Of a stretch of 64,000 nucleotides of DNA, positions 27,188 through 37,400 are shown one piece after another. Source of the DNA: Bacteroidota bacterium (GTDB taxonomy: Bacteria > Bacteroidota > Bacteroidia > Bacteroidales > VadinHA17); NCBI GenBank assembly GCA_029547705.1, contig JAKPOU010000041.1, positions 248,001 to 312,000 of the forward strand, read 5' to 3'. The position numbers and the translations under genes are program-made. The notes beneath the pieces were generated by a model. That model ran no database searches. It had not been told where the DNA came from and saw only the letters and a list, made by a program, of their open reading frames with translations. Each line of letters opens with the position of its first letter. The first letter of the stretch is position 1.

Positions 27188-27283
27188 GAAATACCATCAA
27201 TATCATTAAGGCCTTTTTGATAAATAAAAATAAAATGCTAATTTAGTCCTGTTTTAATGTTTGCAATTTAATTGATAAAAATC

Positions 27284-28204
27284 ATGACTAGACAGTTCAG
27301 AATTAGTTCCGGAATCGGAATTGGTATTGTATTTATACTGGGCATAATTCTGTTTACCTGCTGTAAGGGTGGCAGAAAAGCTCCCGAAGTGAATCTGGAG
27401 CTCGATATCAGGGATAAGGAAGCTGTAATACAGGACATTAAACAGGCAGAAAAGATTTTTCAGGCGCTGCCATCTCCTCTTGAATCGGCGATGCTTATAA
27501 AATCGGCAGGTGCAAGATTTGAGGAGAAATTGCTGAATCCCGTATCCAATGTCAATAAATATGTTACAAACAAGTCCATGGCACTGAACCTTGGAATTTA
27601 TACCTGCGATCTTAGCTTTGCAAGCCTTTACGAACAGACACAATTACTGATCGATTACATGAATGCGGCCAAGAAAATGGCAGACGGACTGGGTATTTTA
27701 AAGGCTATTGAACAGAAAGATATTGACAGGCTTGAGGAAAATATCAACAACAGTGAAGTAATAATGGATATAGTATCCCAGACATTCATGAACTCCAATT
27801 CCTATCTGGAGGATAACGGCCAGCCTGCAACAGCAGCTATGGTTCTTACCGGGGGATGGATTGAGGGACTCTATATCTCCACCCAGCTGGTTGACATGAA
27901 TGATTTCGACGGAAACAAACTGGTTGGCAGGATAATTGACCAGAAGCTCTCTGTAGATATTCTTCTCAGGCTTCTAAGCGGTAGTAAGGGCACTGCTGCG
28001 GTTGATGAACTGATGGTGGAAGTTGAAAAACTTAAGAACGTATTTGATAAAATCAGGCTTGACACTTCGCCTGTAAGGCCGGAATATGACCCGGACTCCA
28101 GATCAACCGTATTGAAATCGGAAACCCGGACGGACATGACACCTGCTGTTTTTTTGGAATTGTCAGCGGTTGTTAAAGAGATCAGGAATTCATTTGTAAT
28201 CTAA
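27284..28204 (+). CDS. Lipoprotein, unknown function
   Basis: A 306-residue protein. The ATG at 27284 begins MTRQFRISSGIGIG, a positively charged then hydrophobic signal ending in a lipobox-like LFTCCKGG, so it is likely anchored by Cys near residue 28. An upstream in-frame TTG at 27272 is less likely. The mature part is helical with long amphipathic stretches (LLIDYMNAAKKMADGLGILKAI). I do not recognise a family. It is followed after six bases by an exported 147-residue protein, so the two probably form one unit. Confidence 0.72.
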   Translation: MTRQFRISSGIGIGIVFILGIILFTCCKGGRKAPEVNLELDIRDKEAVIQDIKQAEKIFQALPSPLESAMLIKSAGARFEEKLLNPVSNVNKYVTNKSMALNLGIYTCDLSFASLYEQTQLLIDYMNAAKKMADGLGILKAIEQKDIDRLEENINNSEVIMDIVSQTFMNSNSYLEDNGQPATAAMVLTGGWIEGLYISTQLVDMNDFDGNKLVGRIIDQKLSVDILLRLLSGSKGTAAVDELMVEVEKLKNVFDKIRLDTSPVRPEYDPDSRSTVLKSETRTDMTPAVFLELSAVVKEIRNSFVI

Positions 28205-28210
28205 AAGAAC

Positions 28211-28654
28211 ATGAAAACACTTAAAAATATTCTTCTTCCGGTCATCCTGCTCCTTTTTTCCGGGGGATTTGCGGGTGCACAGTGCAAGGCATTTGCCAAA
28301 AAAGAATGTCTCCCGAACCTTGCCGGCTATACACATGACGGCAATTATCACGCTGCCGTCCTGGTTGAAGGCGAAGAGGCCGAATTGTATAAGACCTTCT
28401 ATTCCGATATGAATTACAGGGTTTCCATTGTGGGCGACTCAAAACTTCCGGATATTGAATTCAGGGTTCTGGATTCAAATAAAAATGTACTTTATACCAA
28501 CAAGGATAAAAACTATTCCAGTACCTGGGATTTTAAACTTGAATCGAGCCAGCAGCTCAAGTTCCTTATCAAGGTGCCCTCTGCAACCCGTTCCGGGCAG
28601 CAGCCGTCAAGCGGATGCGTTGCAATTATGTTCGGGTTCAGGCTGAAGAAATAA
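28211..28654 (+). CDS. Exported protein, unknown function
   Basis: A 147-residue protein with a signal peptide (ILLPVILLLFSGGFAGAQC; cleavage near GAQ or lipidation at Cys24). The mature region is beta-rich (AAVLVEGEEAELYKTFYSDMN; FKLESSQQLKFLIKVP) and ends GCVAIMFGFRLKK. Two further Cys residues near 34 and 138 could pair. No family is recognised; a periplasmic or surface beta-sandwich is a guess. It is six bases downstream of a lipoprotein gene and convergent with uvrA. Confidence 0.7.
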   Translation: MKTLKNILLPVILLLFSGGFAGAQCKAFAKKECLPNLAGYTHDGNYHAAVLVEGEEAELYKTFYSDMNYRVSIVGDSKLPDIEFRVLDSNKNVLYTNKDKNYSSTWDFKLESSQQLKFLIKVPSATRSGQQPSSGCVAIMFGFRLKK

Positions 28655-28674
28655 AATCAGGGTGTTTATTGTTG

Positions 28675-31497
28675 TCAGCGGTGACCCGTTTTCAGCGGAG
28701 CCTTGCTGTTCTTTTCCAGATTGTGCAGGAGATATTTTCCAGTGTATGATTTGGCACAGTTCACCAGGTCTTCCGGTTTCCCTTCAAATACCACATAACC
28801 ACCCTCATTCCCGCCTTCGGGTCCAAGATCAATAATCCAGTCGCAGCTTTTGATTATCTCCGGGTTATGTTCAATTACAACAACGGAATGGCCGTGTTCA
28901 ACAAGGGCGTTTATGGATTTAAGAAGCTTGTTTATGTCATGGAAATGAAGACCTGTTGTTGGTTCATCAAAAATAAAAAGGATATGTCCGGAAGCTTTTT
29001 CCTGGCTGAGGAAATAAGCCAGCTTGACTCTCTGGCTTTCTCCGCCTGAAAGGGTACTGGACGACTGACCCATTTTAATATATCCCAGTCCGACTTCCGA
29101 AAGCGGCTTCAGTTTTTCAACAATTTTACTTTCAGTTTTACCCGGGTGTCCGGAAAAAAATTCTATCGCCTCATCAATTGTCATTTCAAGAAGGTCGTGA
29201 ATATTTTTTCCGTGGTATTTCACTTCCAGGATGTCTCTTTTGAAACGCATTCCCCTGCATTCCTCGCAGGTGAGTTCAACCGGAGCCATAAACTGCATTT
29301 CTACTCTTATTATGCCCTCACCCTGGCATTCCTCGCATCTTCCACCCTTAATATTGAAGGAGAAATGAGAAGGCTTGTAATTATTCTGTACCGAAGCCTG
29401 TTGTCCGGCAAACAGCTTTCTTATTTCATCATATGCCTTCAGATAGGTTACCGGATTTGATCTGCTTGATTTGCCTATCGGGTTCTGGTCTATCAGTTCA
29501 ATGCCGGTCAGACCGGTTATGTCGCCTCTGATTTCCCTGAACTGACCTGGCTGCAGATTGCTTCCTGTGATCCTGTTGGACAGGTATTTGTGAAGGATTT
29601 CAGTTACAAGGCTTGATTTGCCGGATCCGCTGACTCCGGTCACGGCCGTGATAGTGTGCAGGGGAAACTTTACATCAATATTTTTAAGATTATTTTCCCT
29701 TGCCCCGACGATTTCTATAAAACTGTTCCACTTCCTTCTTGAAGAGGGGACGGCAATCTTCATTGTTCCGGCCAGGTATCCTGCAGTCAGAGATCCGCCG
29801 GAAGCCGCCATGGCCGGACTTCCCTGAAATACAATTTCTCCGCCGAGCCTTCCGGCTTCGGGACCAAGATCAATTATATGATCTGCTGCCTTTATTATTT
29901 CCTCCTCATGTTCAACCACGATTACCGTGTTGCCCAGGTCTCTCAGTTCCCTGAGAACCCTTACCAGGAGAGCGGTGTCGCGGGGATGAAGTCCTATGCT
30001 GGGTTCATCCAGAATATACATTGAGCCGACAAGGTTGCTGCCAAGTGAGGATGACAGGTTTATTCTCTGGGATTCACCGCCGGAGAGAGTGGAGGAAAGC
30101 CTGTTGAGGGTAAGGTAGGAAAGTCCGACGTCAAGAATGAAACGAAGCCTCGTGTTTATTTCCGTCAGTAATCTTCCGGCAACCATTTCTTCGCCGGGTG
30201 AATCGAGTTTTATTTCCGAAAAATGATCATACAGCCTGTTTGCCGGCATATCTGCCAGCTCCTGAATGGTTTTTCCGGCGATTTTAACGTATCCGGCTTC
30301 CTTTCGCAGTCTTGATCCCCTGCATTCAGGACAGACAGTCTTGCCCCTGTAGCGGCTCAGCATTACACGATACTGAATCTTGTATTTCTTTTCTTCAAGA
30401 TATCTGAAAAATCTGTCGAGGCCGTAAAAATACCTGTTGCCCTTCCATAAAAGCGCCTTCTGTTCATCAGAAAGCTGAAAATAAGGCTTGTGTACCGGAA
30501 AATCAAAGAGATGGGCGCTGGAGATCAGCCTTTCCTTCCATCTCCTCATTGATTCTCCCTTCCAGCAGGCAATGGCATCATCATAAACCGAAAGATTCCG
30601 GTCGGGTATTACAAGATCTTCATCAATTCCTATTATCCTTCCGTAACCTTCACACAGAGGGCAGGCCCCCAGGGGGTTATTGAAACTGAACAGGTATTCG
30701 GACGGTTCCTCGAAAACAATGCCGTCAGCCTCGAATCTGGTCGAGAAACCTTCCCTGTCAGGCGGACCGTCATCATTCAGGATAAGAACTTCACAATAGC
30801 CCTGGCCGGTATGAAATGCAGTCTGCGCAGAATCTGCCGCCCTGCTGAAATTGTCAGGTGAATGATCAATGATCAGCCTGTCAATCACAATATTGATTTT
30901 CTGGCCGTTTTTGAAATCATCTTCATTTATTTCTGATATCCTGATTATTTTGCCCCCGGTTTCTATGCGGTCAAATCCCTGTTTGCGTAGAAAGGAAAAA
31001 TAATCCCCGATATTGATGTTCTCAGGGATTTGCCCTGCAGCGGTAATTATAACCCTGCTGTCTTCCTGAAGTGATGCCAGGAATTCAACAATATCGTCAA
31101 CACTGTGCTTTTTGACTTCCTTGCCGGAAACCGGTGAAACAGTGCGGCCTATCCTTCCGTATAAGAGTCTCAGGTAGTCATAAATTTCAGTTGAAGTGCC
31201 AACAGTTGACCTTGGGTTCCGGGATTTGATCTTCTGTTCTATGGCAATTGCAGGAGGAATTCCGCTGATGAAATCAACTTCGGGTTTGTTCATCCTCCCA
31301 AGAAACTGGCGGGCATAGGAAGAGAGACTCTCGACATATCTTCTCTGGCCTTCAGCATAGATGGTGTCAAAGGCAAGTGATGACTTTCCTGATCCTGAAA
31401 CACCGGTTATGACAACCAGTTTGTTCCTTGGTATTTTTAAGCTTATATTCTTGAGATTATGAACCCTTGCCCCCCTGATTTCAATGCAACCGTTCAT
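28675..31497 (-). CDS. uvrA: Excinuclease ABC subunit A
   Basis: A 940-residue UvrA with two ABC ATPase halves. The first Walker A is [20 protein letters not shown] near residue 32 and the second [15 protein letters not shown] near 637. ABC signatures are [11 protein letters not shown] and [11 protein letters not shown]. Zinc modules appear as [16 protein letters not shown] and CEECQGEG with CEECRGM. UvrA2 scans DNA for bulky lesions and loads UvrB in nucleotide excision repair. Full length and intact. It is transcribed alone from a promoter box 43 bases upstream. Confidence 0.96.
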   Translation of the reverse strand: MNGCIEIRGARVHNLKNISLKIPRNKLVVITGVSGSGKSSLAFDTIYAEGQRRYVESLSSYARQFLGRMNKPEVDFISGIPPAIAIEQKIKSRNPRSTVGTSTEIYDYLRLLYGRIGRTVSPVSGKEVKKHSVDDIVEFLASLQEDSRVIITAAGQIPENINIGDYFSFLRKQGFDRIETGGKIIRISEINEDDFKNGQKINIVIDRLIIDHSPDNFSRAADSAQTAFHTGQGYCEVLILNDDGPPDREGFSTRFEADGIVFEEPSEYLFSFNNPLGACPLCEGYGRIIGIDEDLVIPDRNLSVYDDAIACWKGESMRRWKERLISSAHLFDFPVHKPYFQLSDEQKALLWKGNRYFYGLDRFFRYLEEKKYKIQYRVMLSRYRGKTVCPECRGSRLRKEAGYVKIAGKTIQELADMPANRLYDHFSEIKLDSPGEEMVAGRLLTEINTRLRFILDVGLSYLTLNRLSSTLSGGESQRINLSSSLGSNLVGSMYILDEPSIGLHPRDTALLVRVLRELRDLGNTVIVVEHEEEIIKAADHIIDLGPEAGRLGGEIVFQGSPAMAASGGSLTAGYLAGTMKIAVPSSRRKWNSFIEIVGARENNLKNIDVKFPLHTITAVTGVSGSGKSSLVTEILHKYLSNRITGSNLQPGQFREIRGDITGLTGIELIDQNPIGKSSRSNPVTYLKAYDEIRKLFAGQQASVQNNYKPSHFSFNIKGGRCEECQGEGIIRVEMQFMAPVELTCEECRGMRFKRDILEVKYHGKNIHDLLEMTIDEAIEFFSGHPGKTESKIVEKLKPLSEVGLGYIKMGQSSSTLSGGESQRVKLAYFLSQEKASGHILFIFDEPTTGLHFHDINKLLKSINALVEHGHSVVVIEHNPEIIKSCDWIIDLGPEGGNEGGYVVFEGKPEDLVNCAKSYTGKYLLHNLEKNSKAPLKTGHR

Positions 31498-31539
31498 TAA
31501 TGGATTCAGCAGTTATAAGTAAAAGTTTTTATTAAAATG

Positions 31540-31547
31540 CAAAAATA
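31540..31547 (-). promoter_or_regulatory. -7 box of uvrA
   Basis: Minus-strand TATTTTTG matches the -7 consensus, 43 bases before the uvrA start. The gap shared with the divergent sigma-factor gene is very AT-rich; no LexA-like palindrome was recognised. Confidence 0.45.
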
Positions 31548-31653
31548 ATACTTTCAGATTAAAAAAATTTGATTTAATTTGCAATAAATAATTTAAAAAA
31601 ACAGGAGGACTGCCTATAAAACAACTCTACTCTTGATTCTAAAAGAGTGAGCT

Positions 31654-32241
31654 ATGAGTAAAACAATTTCCGATTACGAACTTATTCAGAGATTCGTAAA
31701 GGGGGAGCAGTCCTGTTTCAATCAGATAATCCACCGCCATAAAAACAAGGTCTTTGCATATATAAGTCTTTATATACGCGATCAGGCACTTGCCGAAGAT
31801 ATTTTCCAGGATACTTTCATGAAGGTGATACAGTCTGTTAAAAAGGGCAGGTACCAGGATAACGGCAAATTCGTATCATGGGTAATGCGGATTGCCCATA
31901 ATCTGATAATTGACCACTTCAGGAGGGCAAAACAAATGAATACAATATCAAATAATGAATATGAATCCGACCTTTTTAATTCCAGAAAACTGTCCGATTC
32001 AACCATTGAGGATAATCTCATCAGACGGCAGATCCAGAAGGATGTGAGGAAAATGATCAGCTGCCTTCCGGATGACCAGAGAGAGGTGGTGATATTGCGG
32101 CATTACGCCGGACTGAGCTTTAAGGAGATTGCGGATATAACAAATGTGAGCATTAATACCGCACTTGGCAGGATGAGGTATGCCCTGATCAATATGCGGA
32201 AAATTATGGAGGAAAAGAAGATCAGCCTCACCTTAAATTAA
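31654..32241 (+). CDS. ECF-type sigma-70 factor
   Basis: A 195-residue sigma factor with only regions 2 and 4. Region 2 includes QALAEDIFQDTFMKVIQ near residues 46-62 and the -10-binding FVSWVMRIAHNLIIDHFR near 73-90. Region 4 is REVVILRHYAGLSFKEIADITNVSINTALGRMRYAL near residues 147-182, a clear helix-turn-helix. ECF factors steer RNA polymerase to stress or envelope genes and usually have a membrane anti-sigma partner. None is seen here; a 64-residue soluble protein follows instead. A GGAG at 31604-31607 lies too far upstream of the ATG to be its RBS. Confidence 0.92.
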   Translation: MSKTISDYELIQRFVKGEQSCFNQIIHRHKNKVFAYISLYIRDQALAEDIFQDTFMKVIQSVKKGRYQDNGKFVSWVMRIAHNLIIDHFRRAKQMNTISNNEYESDLFNSRKLSDSTIEDNLIRRQIQKDVRKMISCLPDDQREVVILRHYAGLSFKEIADITNVSINTALGRMRYALINMRKIMEEKKISLTLN

Positions 32242-32321
32242 GGTGTCACAAGCTTTTAAAATATATTTCCCACATACTGCAATATTGTTATCCATACGGC
32301 GTTTTCAGAAAAACGGAAAAC

Positions 32322-32516
32322 ATGAAGCCTATGGATTTAATTTCTACTCAATTTGTTAAATATCAGGAAATCAAAACCCGGGATATTGACCTGCATGAGG
32401 ATGCTTTTGGTCTGTATCAGCAGTTTGATGATGTGATCGGATATCTTAACATGCTTAAGCCTGAGCCTCCAAAAAATCTTACACGCCGGCTGATTACAAG
32501 GATCAGGAAACACTGA
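32322..32516 (+). CDS. Small basic protein downstream of the sigma factor
   Basis: A 64-residue soluble protein. The N-terminal half is acidic/neutral (FVKYQEIKTRDIDLHEDAFGLYQQFDD) and the end is strongly basic (NLTRRLITRIRKH). No membrane segment, signal or known motif. It lies 80 bases after the ECF sigma gene and is closed by a perfect terminator, so the two likely form one transcript. It could be a small regulator of the sigma factor, but this is a guess from position. Confidence 0.65.
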   Translation: MKPMDLISTQFVKYQEIKTRDIDLHEDAFGLYQQFDDVIGYLNMLKPEPPKNLTRRLITRIRKH

Positions 32517-32528
32517 AAAAAACATGAA

Positions 32529-32559
32529 GACACAGAAATTTTTCTGTGTCTTTTTTTTT
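32529..32559 (+). terminator. Strong intrinsic terminator after the 64-residue gene
   Basis: GACACAGAAA at 32529-32538 pairs perfectly with TTTCTGTGTC at 32541-32550, followed by nine T. It ends the sigma-factor transcript. Confidence 0.88.
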
Positions 32560-32616
32560 ATTATTTAAAATCAAAATGATATATTTATAATATTATTTTA
32601 ATATCATATCCAAGAG

Positions 32617-33471
32617 ATGAAACATGAATATTCAGTCAAACCTGTTTCCGGCTATGTATCTCTGCCCTTTGCGGCAATATTTCTGGCCGGTGCAATTGTC
32701 GGATTTGCCTTTGAAATAATCTGGCTTGGCTCAATTCTGGCAATTCTTTTCGTTCTTGCAGTGTTTGGATACACCATTGTTTATCCGAACGGATCCTGTG
32801 TTATGGTTCTATTCGGTGCCTATAAGGGTACGATAAGGGAGAATGGATTTTTCTGGGTCAATCCCTTTTACACGAAGCGTAAAATCTCTTTGCGAGCCCG
32901 TAATTTTGACAGTGAACCAATCAAGGTCAATGATAAGAGGGGGAATCCTATAAAGATTGGCTTTGTTCTCGTATGGAGGGTCCTGGATACCTACAAGGCT
33001 GTTTTTGATGTAGATGACTTTAAGAATTTTGTTCTGGTACAAAGTGATGCAGCACTCAGGAAACTGGCCGGTCTATACCCCTATGACAATTTTGATGATA
33101 ATGTTGAGGAGATTGCTCTTCGCAGCGGGGGTGAAGAGATCAATGATGAGCTTGAGAATGAGATACGCGATAGATTGAAGATTGCCGGGGTTGAGGTTAT
33201 TGAAGCCAGAATAAATTATATTGCCTATTCGGAGGAAATAGCCAATGCAATGCTCAGGCGGCAGCAGGCTGCGGCGGTGGTATCTGCCAGGCACAAGATA
33301 GTGGAGGGTGCGGTTTCAATGGTTCAGATGGCTCTTGAGCAGCTTTCCGACAAAATGATTGTTGATCTGGATGAGGAAAGAAAAGCTGCTATGGTAAGCA
33401 ATCTGATGGTGGTTCTCTGCAGTGATAAGGATACCACCCCGGTGGTAAATACAGGAACCTTGTATAACTGA
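32617..33471 (+). CDS. SPFH/stomatin-domain membrane protein
   Basis: A 284-residue protein. Two hydrophobic segments at residues 12-32 and 36-56 anchor it, followed by a SPFH/Band 7 domain ([42 protein letters not shown]) and a helical region ([20 protein letters not shown]) typical of oligomerising SPFH proteins. SPFH proteins organise membrane microdomains and protease or transporter complexes. Its stop TGA overlaps the ATG of a small Arc-like DNA-binding gene, a linkage common in Bacteroidota. Confidence 0.88.
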   Translation: MKHEYSVKPVSGYVSLPFAAIFLAGAIVGFAFEIIWLGSILAILFVLAVFGYTIVYPNGSCVMVLFGAYKGTIRENGFFWVNPFYTKRKISLRARNFDSEPIKVNDKRGNPIKIGFVLVWRVLDTYKAVFDVDDFKNFVLVQSDAALRKLAGLYPYDNFDDNVEEIALRSGGEEINDELENEIRDRLKIAGVEVIEARINYIAYSEEIANAMLRRQQAAAVVSARHKIVEGAVSMVQMALEQLSDKMIVDLDEERKAAMVSNLMVVLCSDKDTTPVVNTGTLYN

Positions 33472-33659
33472 TGATGAGTGGGAAAAAGGCATTTGTCCTG
33501 AGGCTTGATCCGGGAAAACTGAAGGCAGTTGAAAAATGGGCTGCTGATGAATTCCGCAGTACAAACGGTCAGATAGAATATCTGCTTGATCAGGCTTTGC
33601 GCAAGGCTGGAAGATGGAAGCCGGCAGATCACTCTCCTCCCGCCGGGGAGAAGAAGTAA
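33471..33659 (+). CDS. Arc-like ribbon-helix-helix protein
   Basis: A 62-residue basic protein. [42 protein letters not shown] is a ribbon-helix-helix motif as in Arc and MetJ: a beta strand (AFVLRL), then two helices. The ATG at 33471 overlaps the SPFH stop by one base; a second ATG follows directly. It may regulate its own operon, but its DNA target is unknown. The C-terminal tail is disordered ([12 protein letters not shown]). Confidence 0.85.
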   Translation: MMSGKKAFVLRLDPGKLKAVEKWAADEFRSTNGQIEYLLDQALRKAGRWKPADHSPPAGEKK

Positions 33660-33676
33660 CCCTAGGATCCGGCTTT

Positions 33677-34381
33677 TTACTGGTTGATAAGATATACTGA
33701 ATGGCAGGCAGCAATACCTGCCGTTTCCGTCCTCAGCCTGGAAGGACCCAGGTGAACAGGACAATAATCTCTTTCTGTTGCTGCAAGAATCTCTTCCTCA
33801 GAAAAATCACCCTCCGGACCAATCAGGATAACAGCATCTTCACCCTTTCCGTAAACATCTTTTATGGAATCACGGCTGAATCTGCTGTTGCAGTGAGCTA
33901 TTATAAGCTTCCCCTTCCTTTTCATGCTGATGAAGTCATTAAACCCGGAAGGATCATTGAGCTTTGTCAGCTTTGCCTTGAGAGACTGCTTCATGGCTGA
34001 TATGATCAGATTCTGCAGCCTGTCCTTCTTTATACTGTGCTTTTCGGTGTTCGTGCAAATCAGGGGAGTGATCTCGTCGGTTCCTATTTCGACACATTTT
34101 TCTGTAAACCATTCCAGCCGGCCGGGATTCCTGAGAGGTGAAATGGCAATATGAAGCGAATAATTCCTTTTTTCATAGTTCTCTATTTTATTCAGTATCC
34201 TTACTGAACAATGTTTTACATCCGGATCAATGATTGTTCCCTGGTACAGATTGCCCTTTCCGTCAATGATTCCTGCAGGGTCGCCTTTCTTCAATCTGAG
34301 TACCCTGACGGAATGCCGGGATTCCTTTTCGTCGAGTATGTAGATATCATCACTGATATCAGGTGCATAAAAGATCTGCAT
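33677..34381 (-). CDS. rsmE: 16S rRNA m3U1498 methyltransferase
   Basis: The ATG at 34381 gives a 234-residue RsmE (SPOUT/SpoU fold) that begins MQIFYAPDISDDIYILDE. A frame extends to 34477, but that extension overlaps the upstream gene and has no family match. AILIGPEGDFSEEEI-type sequence (VILIGPEGDFSEEEILA) near residue 187 and LGPSRLRTETAG near 212 are the SAM-binding knot motifs. It methylates U1498 at the decoding centre. It ends a minus-strand run with the 1506-residue protein. Confidence 0.93.
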   Translation of the reverse strand: MQIFYAPDISDDIYILDEKESRHSVRVLRLKKGDPAGIIDGKGNLYQGTIIDPDVKHCSVRILNKIENYEKRNYSLHIAISPLRNPGRLEWFTEKCVEIGTDEITPLICTNTEKHSIKKDRLQNLIISAMKQSLKAKLTKLNDPSGFNDFISMKRKGKLIIAHCNSRFSRDSIKDVYGKGEDAVILIGPEGDFSEEEILAATERDYCPVHLGPSRLRTETAGIAACHSVYLINQ

Positions 34382-34421
34382 TTTATGCCTGCTGTTTATC
34401 CAAAAAATAATCCATGAATTA

Positions 34422-37400
34422 TCATCTGACAAGATTCCTGAGAGGATCATCCTGGGCAGGAGAGCGTTCCTCTTCATCGCTGCTCTCCATTCTGCGCAGA
34501 AATCTGATCATCCTGTCCCTTACTGCAATCATATATGAATAAGGTTCCCTGGATACCTTTTTGGGAATCCTGCGCAGTCTCTGCCTGGTGTTTTCTATTA
34601 CCGAATTGTAAGCCGAATTGGATGAAAGGGTCATCATATTCCCCTTGATATAGGAAAAATAATACCAGGTTGATTCATTGGCTTTCAGGTAGATATCAAA
34701 CATGTCCCCGGCTCTCCGGCGCTGTATCTCAATCATTCCGTCAACATATACATTCACCGGATCTGTACCGATGAATCCAAGTCCTATTCTGCCCTTCGAC
34801 CTGAAAGATGCAGATGCCTCATGCCAGTACAGGGTCACATCATTTAAAAAGAGTCTGAAGGTGAATTCAGGGGGCAGTTCACCTGAAACCCCGAAGAGAT
34901 CAAGGTCCTCTTTCATCCTGTTCGCCGTTTCCACTCCAAACAGGTCCCTCATTCCCTTTGTGTAGAGCTCGGAGTTCAGGTTAACAGGTTTTAAAGTCGG
35001 AATGAATTTCAATTCCTGACTCATTATTCTGAGGGCTTCCGGTGAAAAATGAAAATCAAATCCCAGCAGTGCCTGTATTTCAACATAACCCGTGTCGATA
35101 TTATGTTTTATTTGTCCGGCTCCGGTCATTTTTACCGGGTCAAACCTGGCTCCGAGATTGATCCGGCCTTCACCCGACAGTATGCAGCTGTTTCTGTCGA
35201 GTGCTATCAGATCTCCGTGAAGTGTCCGGTCAGCAATTTTTTCAAGCGAAGTCAGAAGGTAACTGCTTTTTGCCTTGTCGTAATAGAGATATCCTCTTGA
35301 ACTGACCAGTCCCACGTCGATCCAGGATCTCTGTTCCGACAGGAAAGCCGGATAGATGGTCATTGCATCAATATTTAAAAGAGAACCTGTCATGACGGGA
35401 TTACCGTTTATGTCACGCGGCTTGTCACTTGCCGGAATCATTACGTTTCTCGGGTCGATGAAGGATTTGAACTGTACCGGAGCTGATTTCACTGACGGGC
35501 ATGTGTTGACGATACCCGCTGCTCCCGTGAACAGTAAAAATTCCTGACCGGAATACAGGTTCACATCGCCCGTGAAGGTAAATGCAGGGCTCAGCATGAA
35601 GTTCTCACCGCTGGTGATGAAGCCCCTTGCACTTGTGGCCATGGTATCAACAGTCACCTCGGAAAAACTGATGTTTCTGACTTCCCCGCTGTCGTCAGTG
35701 TAATCATATATTCCCCGGCCTGAGTATTTTCTTGCCGATTCAATATTTATTCCTGCAGAATGAAGGAGGTGGCGGTTGTTAATCGCCACAACAGCGTTCT
35801 GCAGCGGATCAATCATTGCCCTGCGGCCGATTTTTATCCTGCCTTTTTCAGGCTGGATAAGCGCATCCGCAATCCTGATGTAGTTTATATTTTCTGCTTC
35901 AATATATTCGCCGTCAAGATTATAACTTGCCTTCTGTGCATTGAAACTGATAGTGTCCCTTATAGTGCTGGTGGCAAAGAAATTGGGTTTTTCCGGATTT
36001 TTCAAATCCGTTCTTAACAGCCTGTCAGGAGTAACCAGTTCCTTTTCCGCCTTTCTCTTTTCCTGCATTCTCAGTATTCTGTCCTGCATATCATATTCAA
36101 AATCACTCAGTTTACTTATGTACTGGATTTCAGGAAATTTTATGAATGAATCATCTGTATTCAGCCGTAGAGCGGTGGTTTTAAGTGTGAAATCAACATT
36201 TACGGCCGCATTTTCAGCAATGAAAGCATAACCTCCCGTGGACGGCGATTTAAGAAAGAAATCCGACGTATCCGTTTTTACGCTGGTGGATGTGAAGCTG
36301 AAACCGTCTGATGTTATTCTTGAATCGCTGGTATTAAATATTCCGGTACCTGTCATTGATTTTGGCGTATATGCAATGTTCCCGTCAAAATCACTGCTGT
36401 TGTCAAACATCCTGAAGCTGTTACCCCTGCTGCTGACTGCCTGCATTTCATTTTCCCCTGTAAGCCATCTCATTGCAACATTATGGCTTTCTAGGCTCGG
36501 AAACCTTCCCGACACATCTCCGCCCATGCTGAATGAAGTAGCCCGGGTAATGGTTGAATCGGGATAGAGATAAAATTGTTCCGAAACAATGGTGGATGCA
36601 AGATGTTTGATGGTTCCTTTCCCCCGCAGTCCCTTGCTGCCCATGCTTATGCTGTCGTACAGGACAGCCTTGCCTCCGTACAGTTCAATGCCTTCGGGGG
36701 GTATTATCATGTCAAAGCCCAGAAGACTGCTGTCTTTCACAATCAGATTCTGCCGCATGGGTTTGAGGATATTTCCTCCCGCAAATTCACCCGGAAGATT
36801 GATGGTTTCAATCTTGAAATGATCAATGTTCTCATAGACAAAGGGGAAGATCCTGAAATAAAAATCCTCCCTCGGATACACATTCTCGAGCCCGGGTATG
36901 TTGTCATAAAATATGTAGGAGTCTTTCTTCACCCCTACCATCGGGTACTGTGTAAGGTTTTTCAGTCCTGACTTATTATCCGGATCATCTATGAAAAGAT
37001 CTGCATTTGTCAGTTCCAGGAGATTATCCATTGCCTTTACCAGGGGATTTCCGTAAGCATCCACTTCATCAATCTCAACAGCAATTCTTATCGAATCAAT
37101 ATTTGCCAGGTTTATTTTGAAGGTATCATAGCTGAATCTGAAATTGTGTCCGAAGATTGTAAAGAGTCCCGCTTCGACAACACCGTCAAAATCCATATCC
37201 CGGTTCCTGCCGATTCTGATTTGCTGGTTGTAGGGAAATATTGCCACCTTTTGAGAATCGCTCAGGTGAACATTTGATACTCCGTTGACTGTCATCTGAT
37301 TATTTTTGGTATCCAGTACCGCATTATCAAGCGGCGCCTTTGTCTCGCTGTTGAAACGAAGAATATCGTAATCCTTTTTCTTTGCAAAGGCGGTTAGAAA

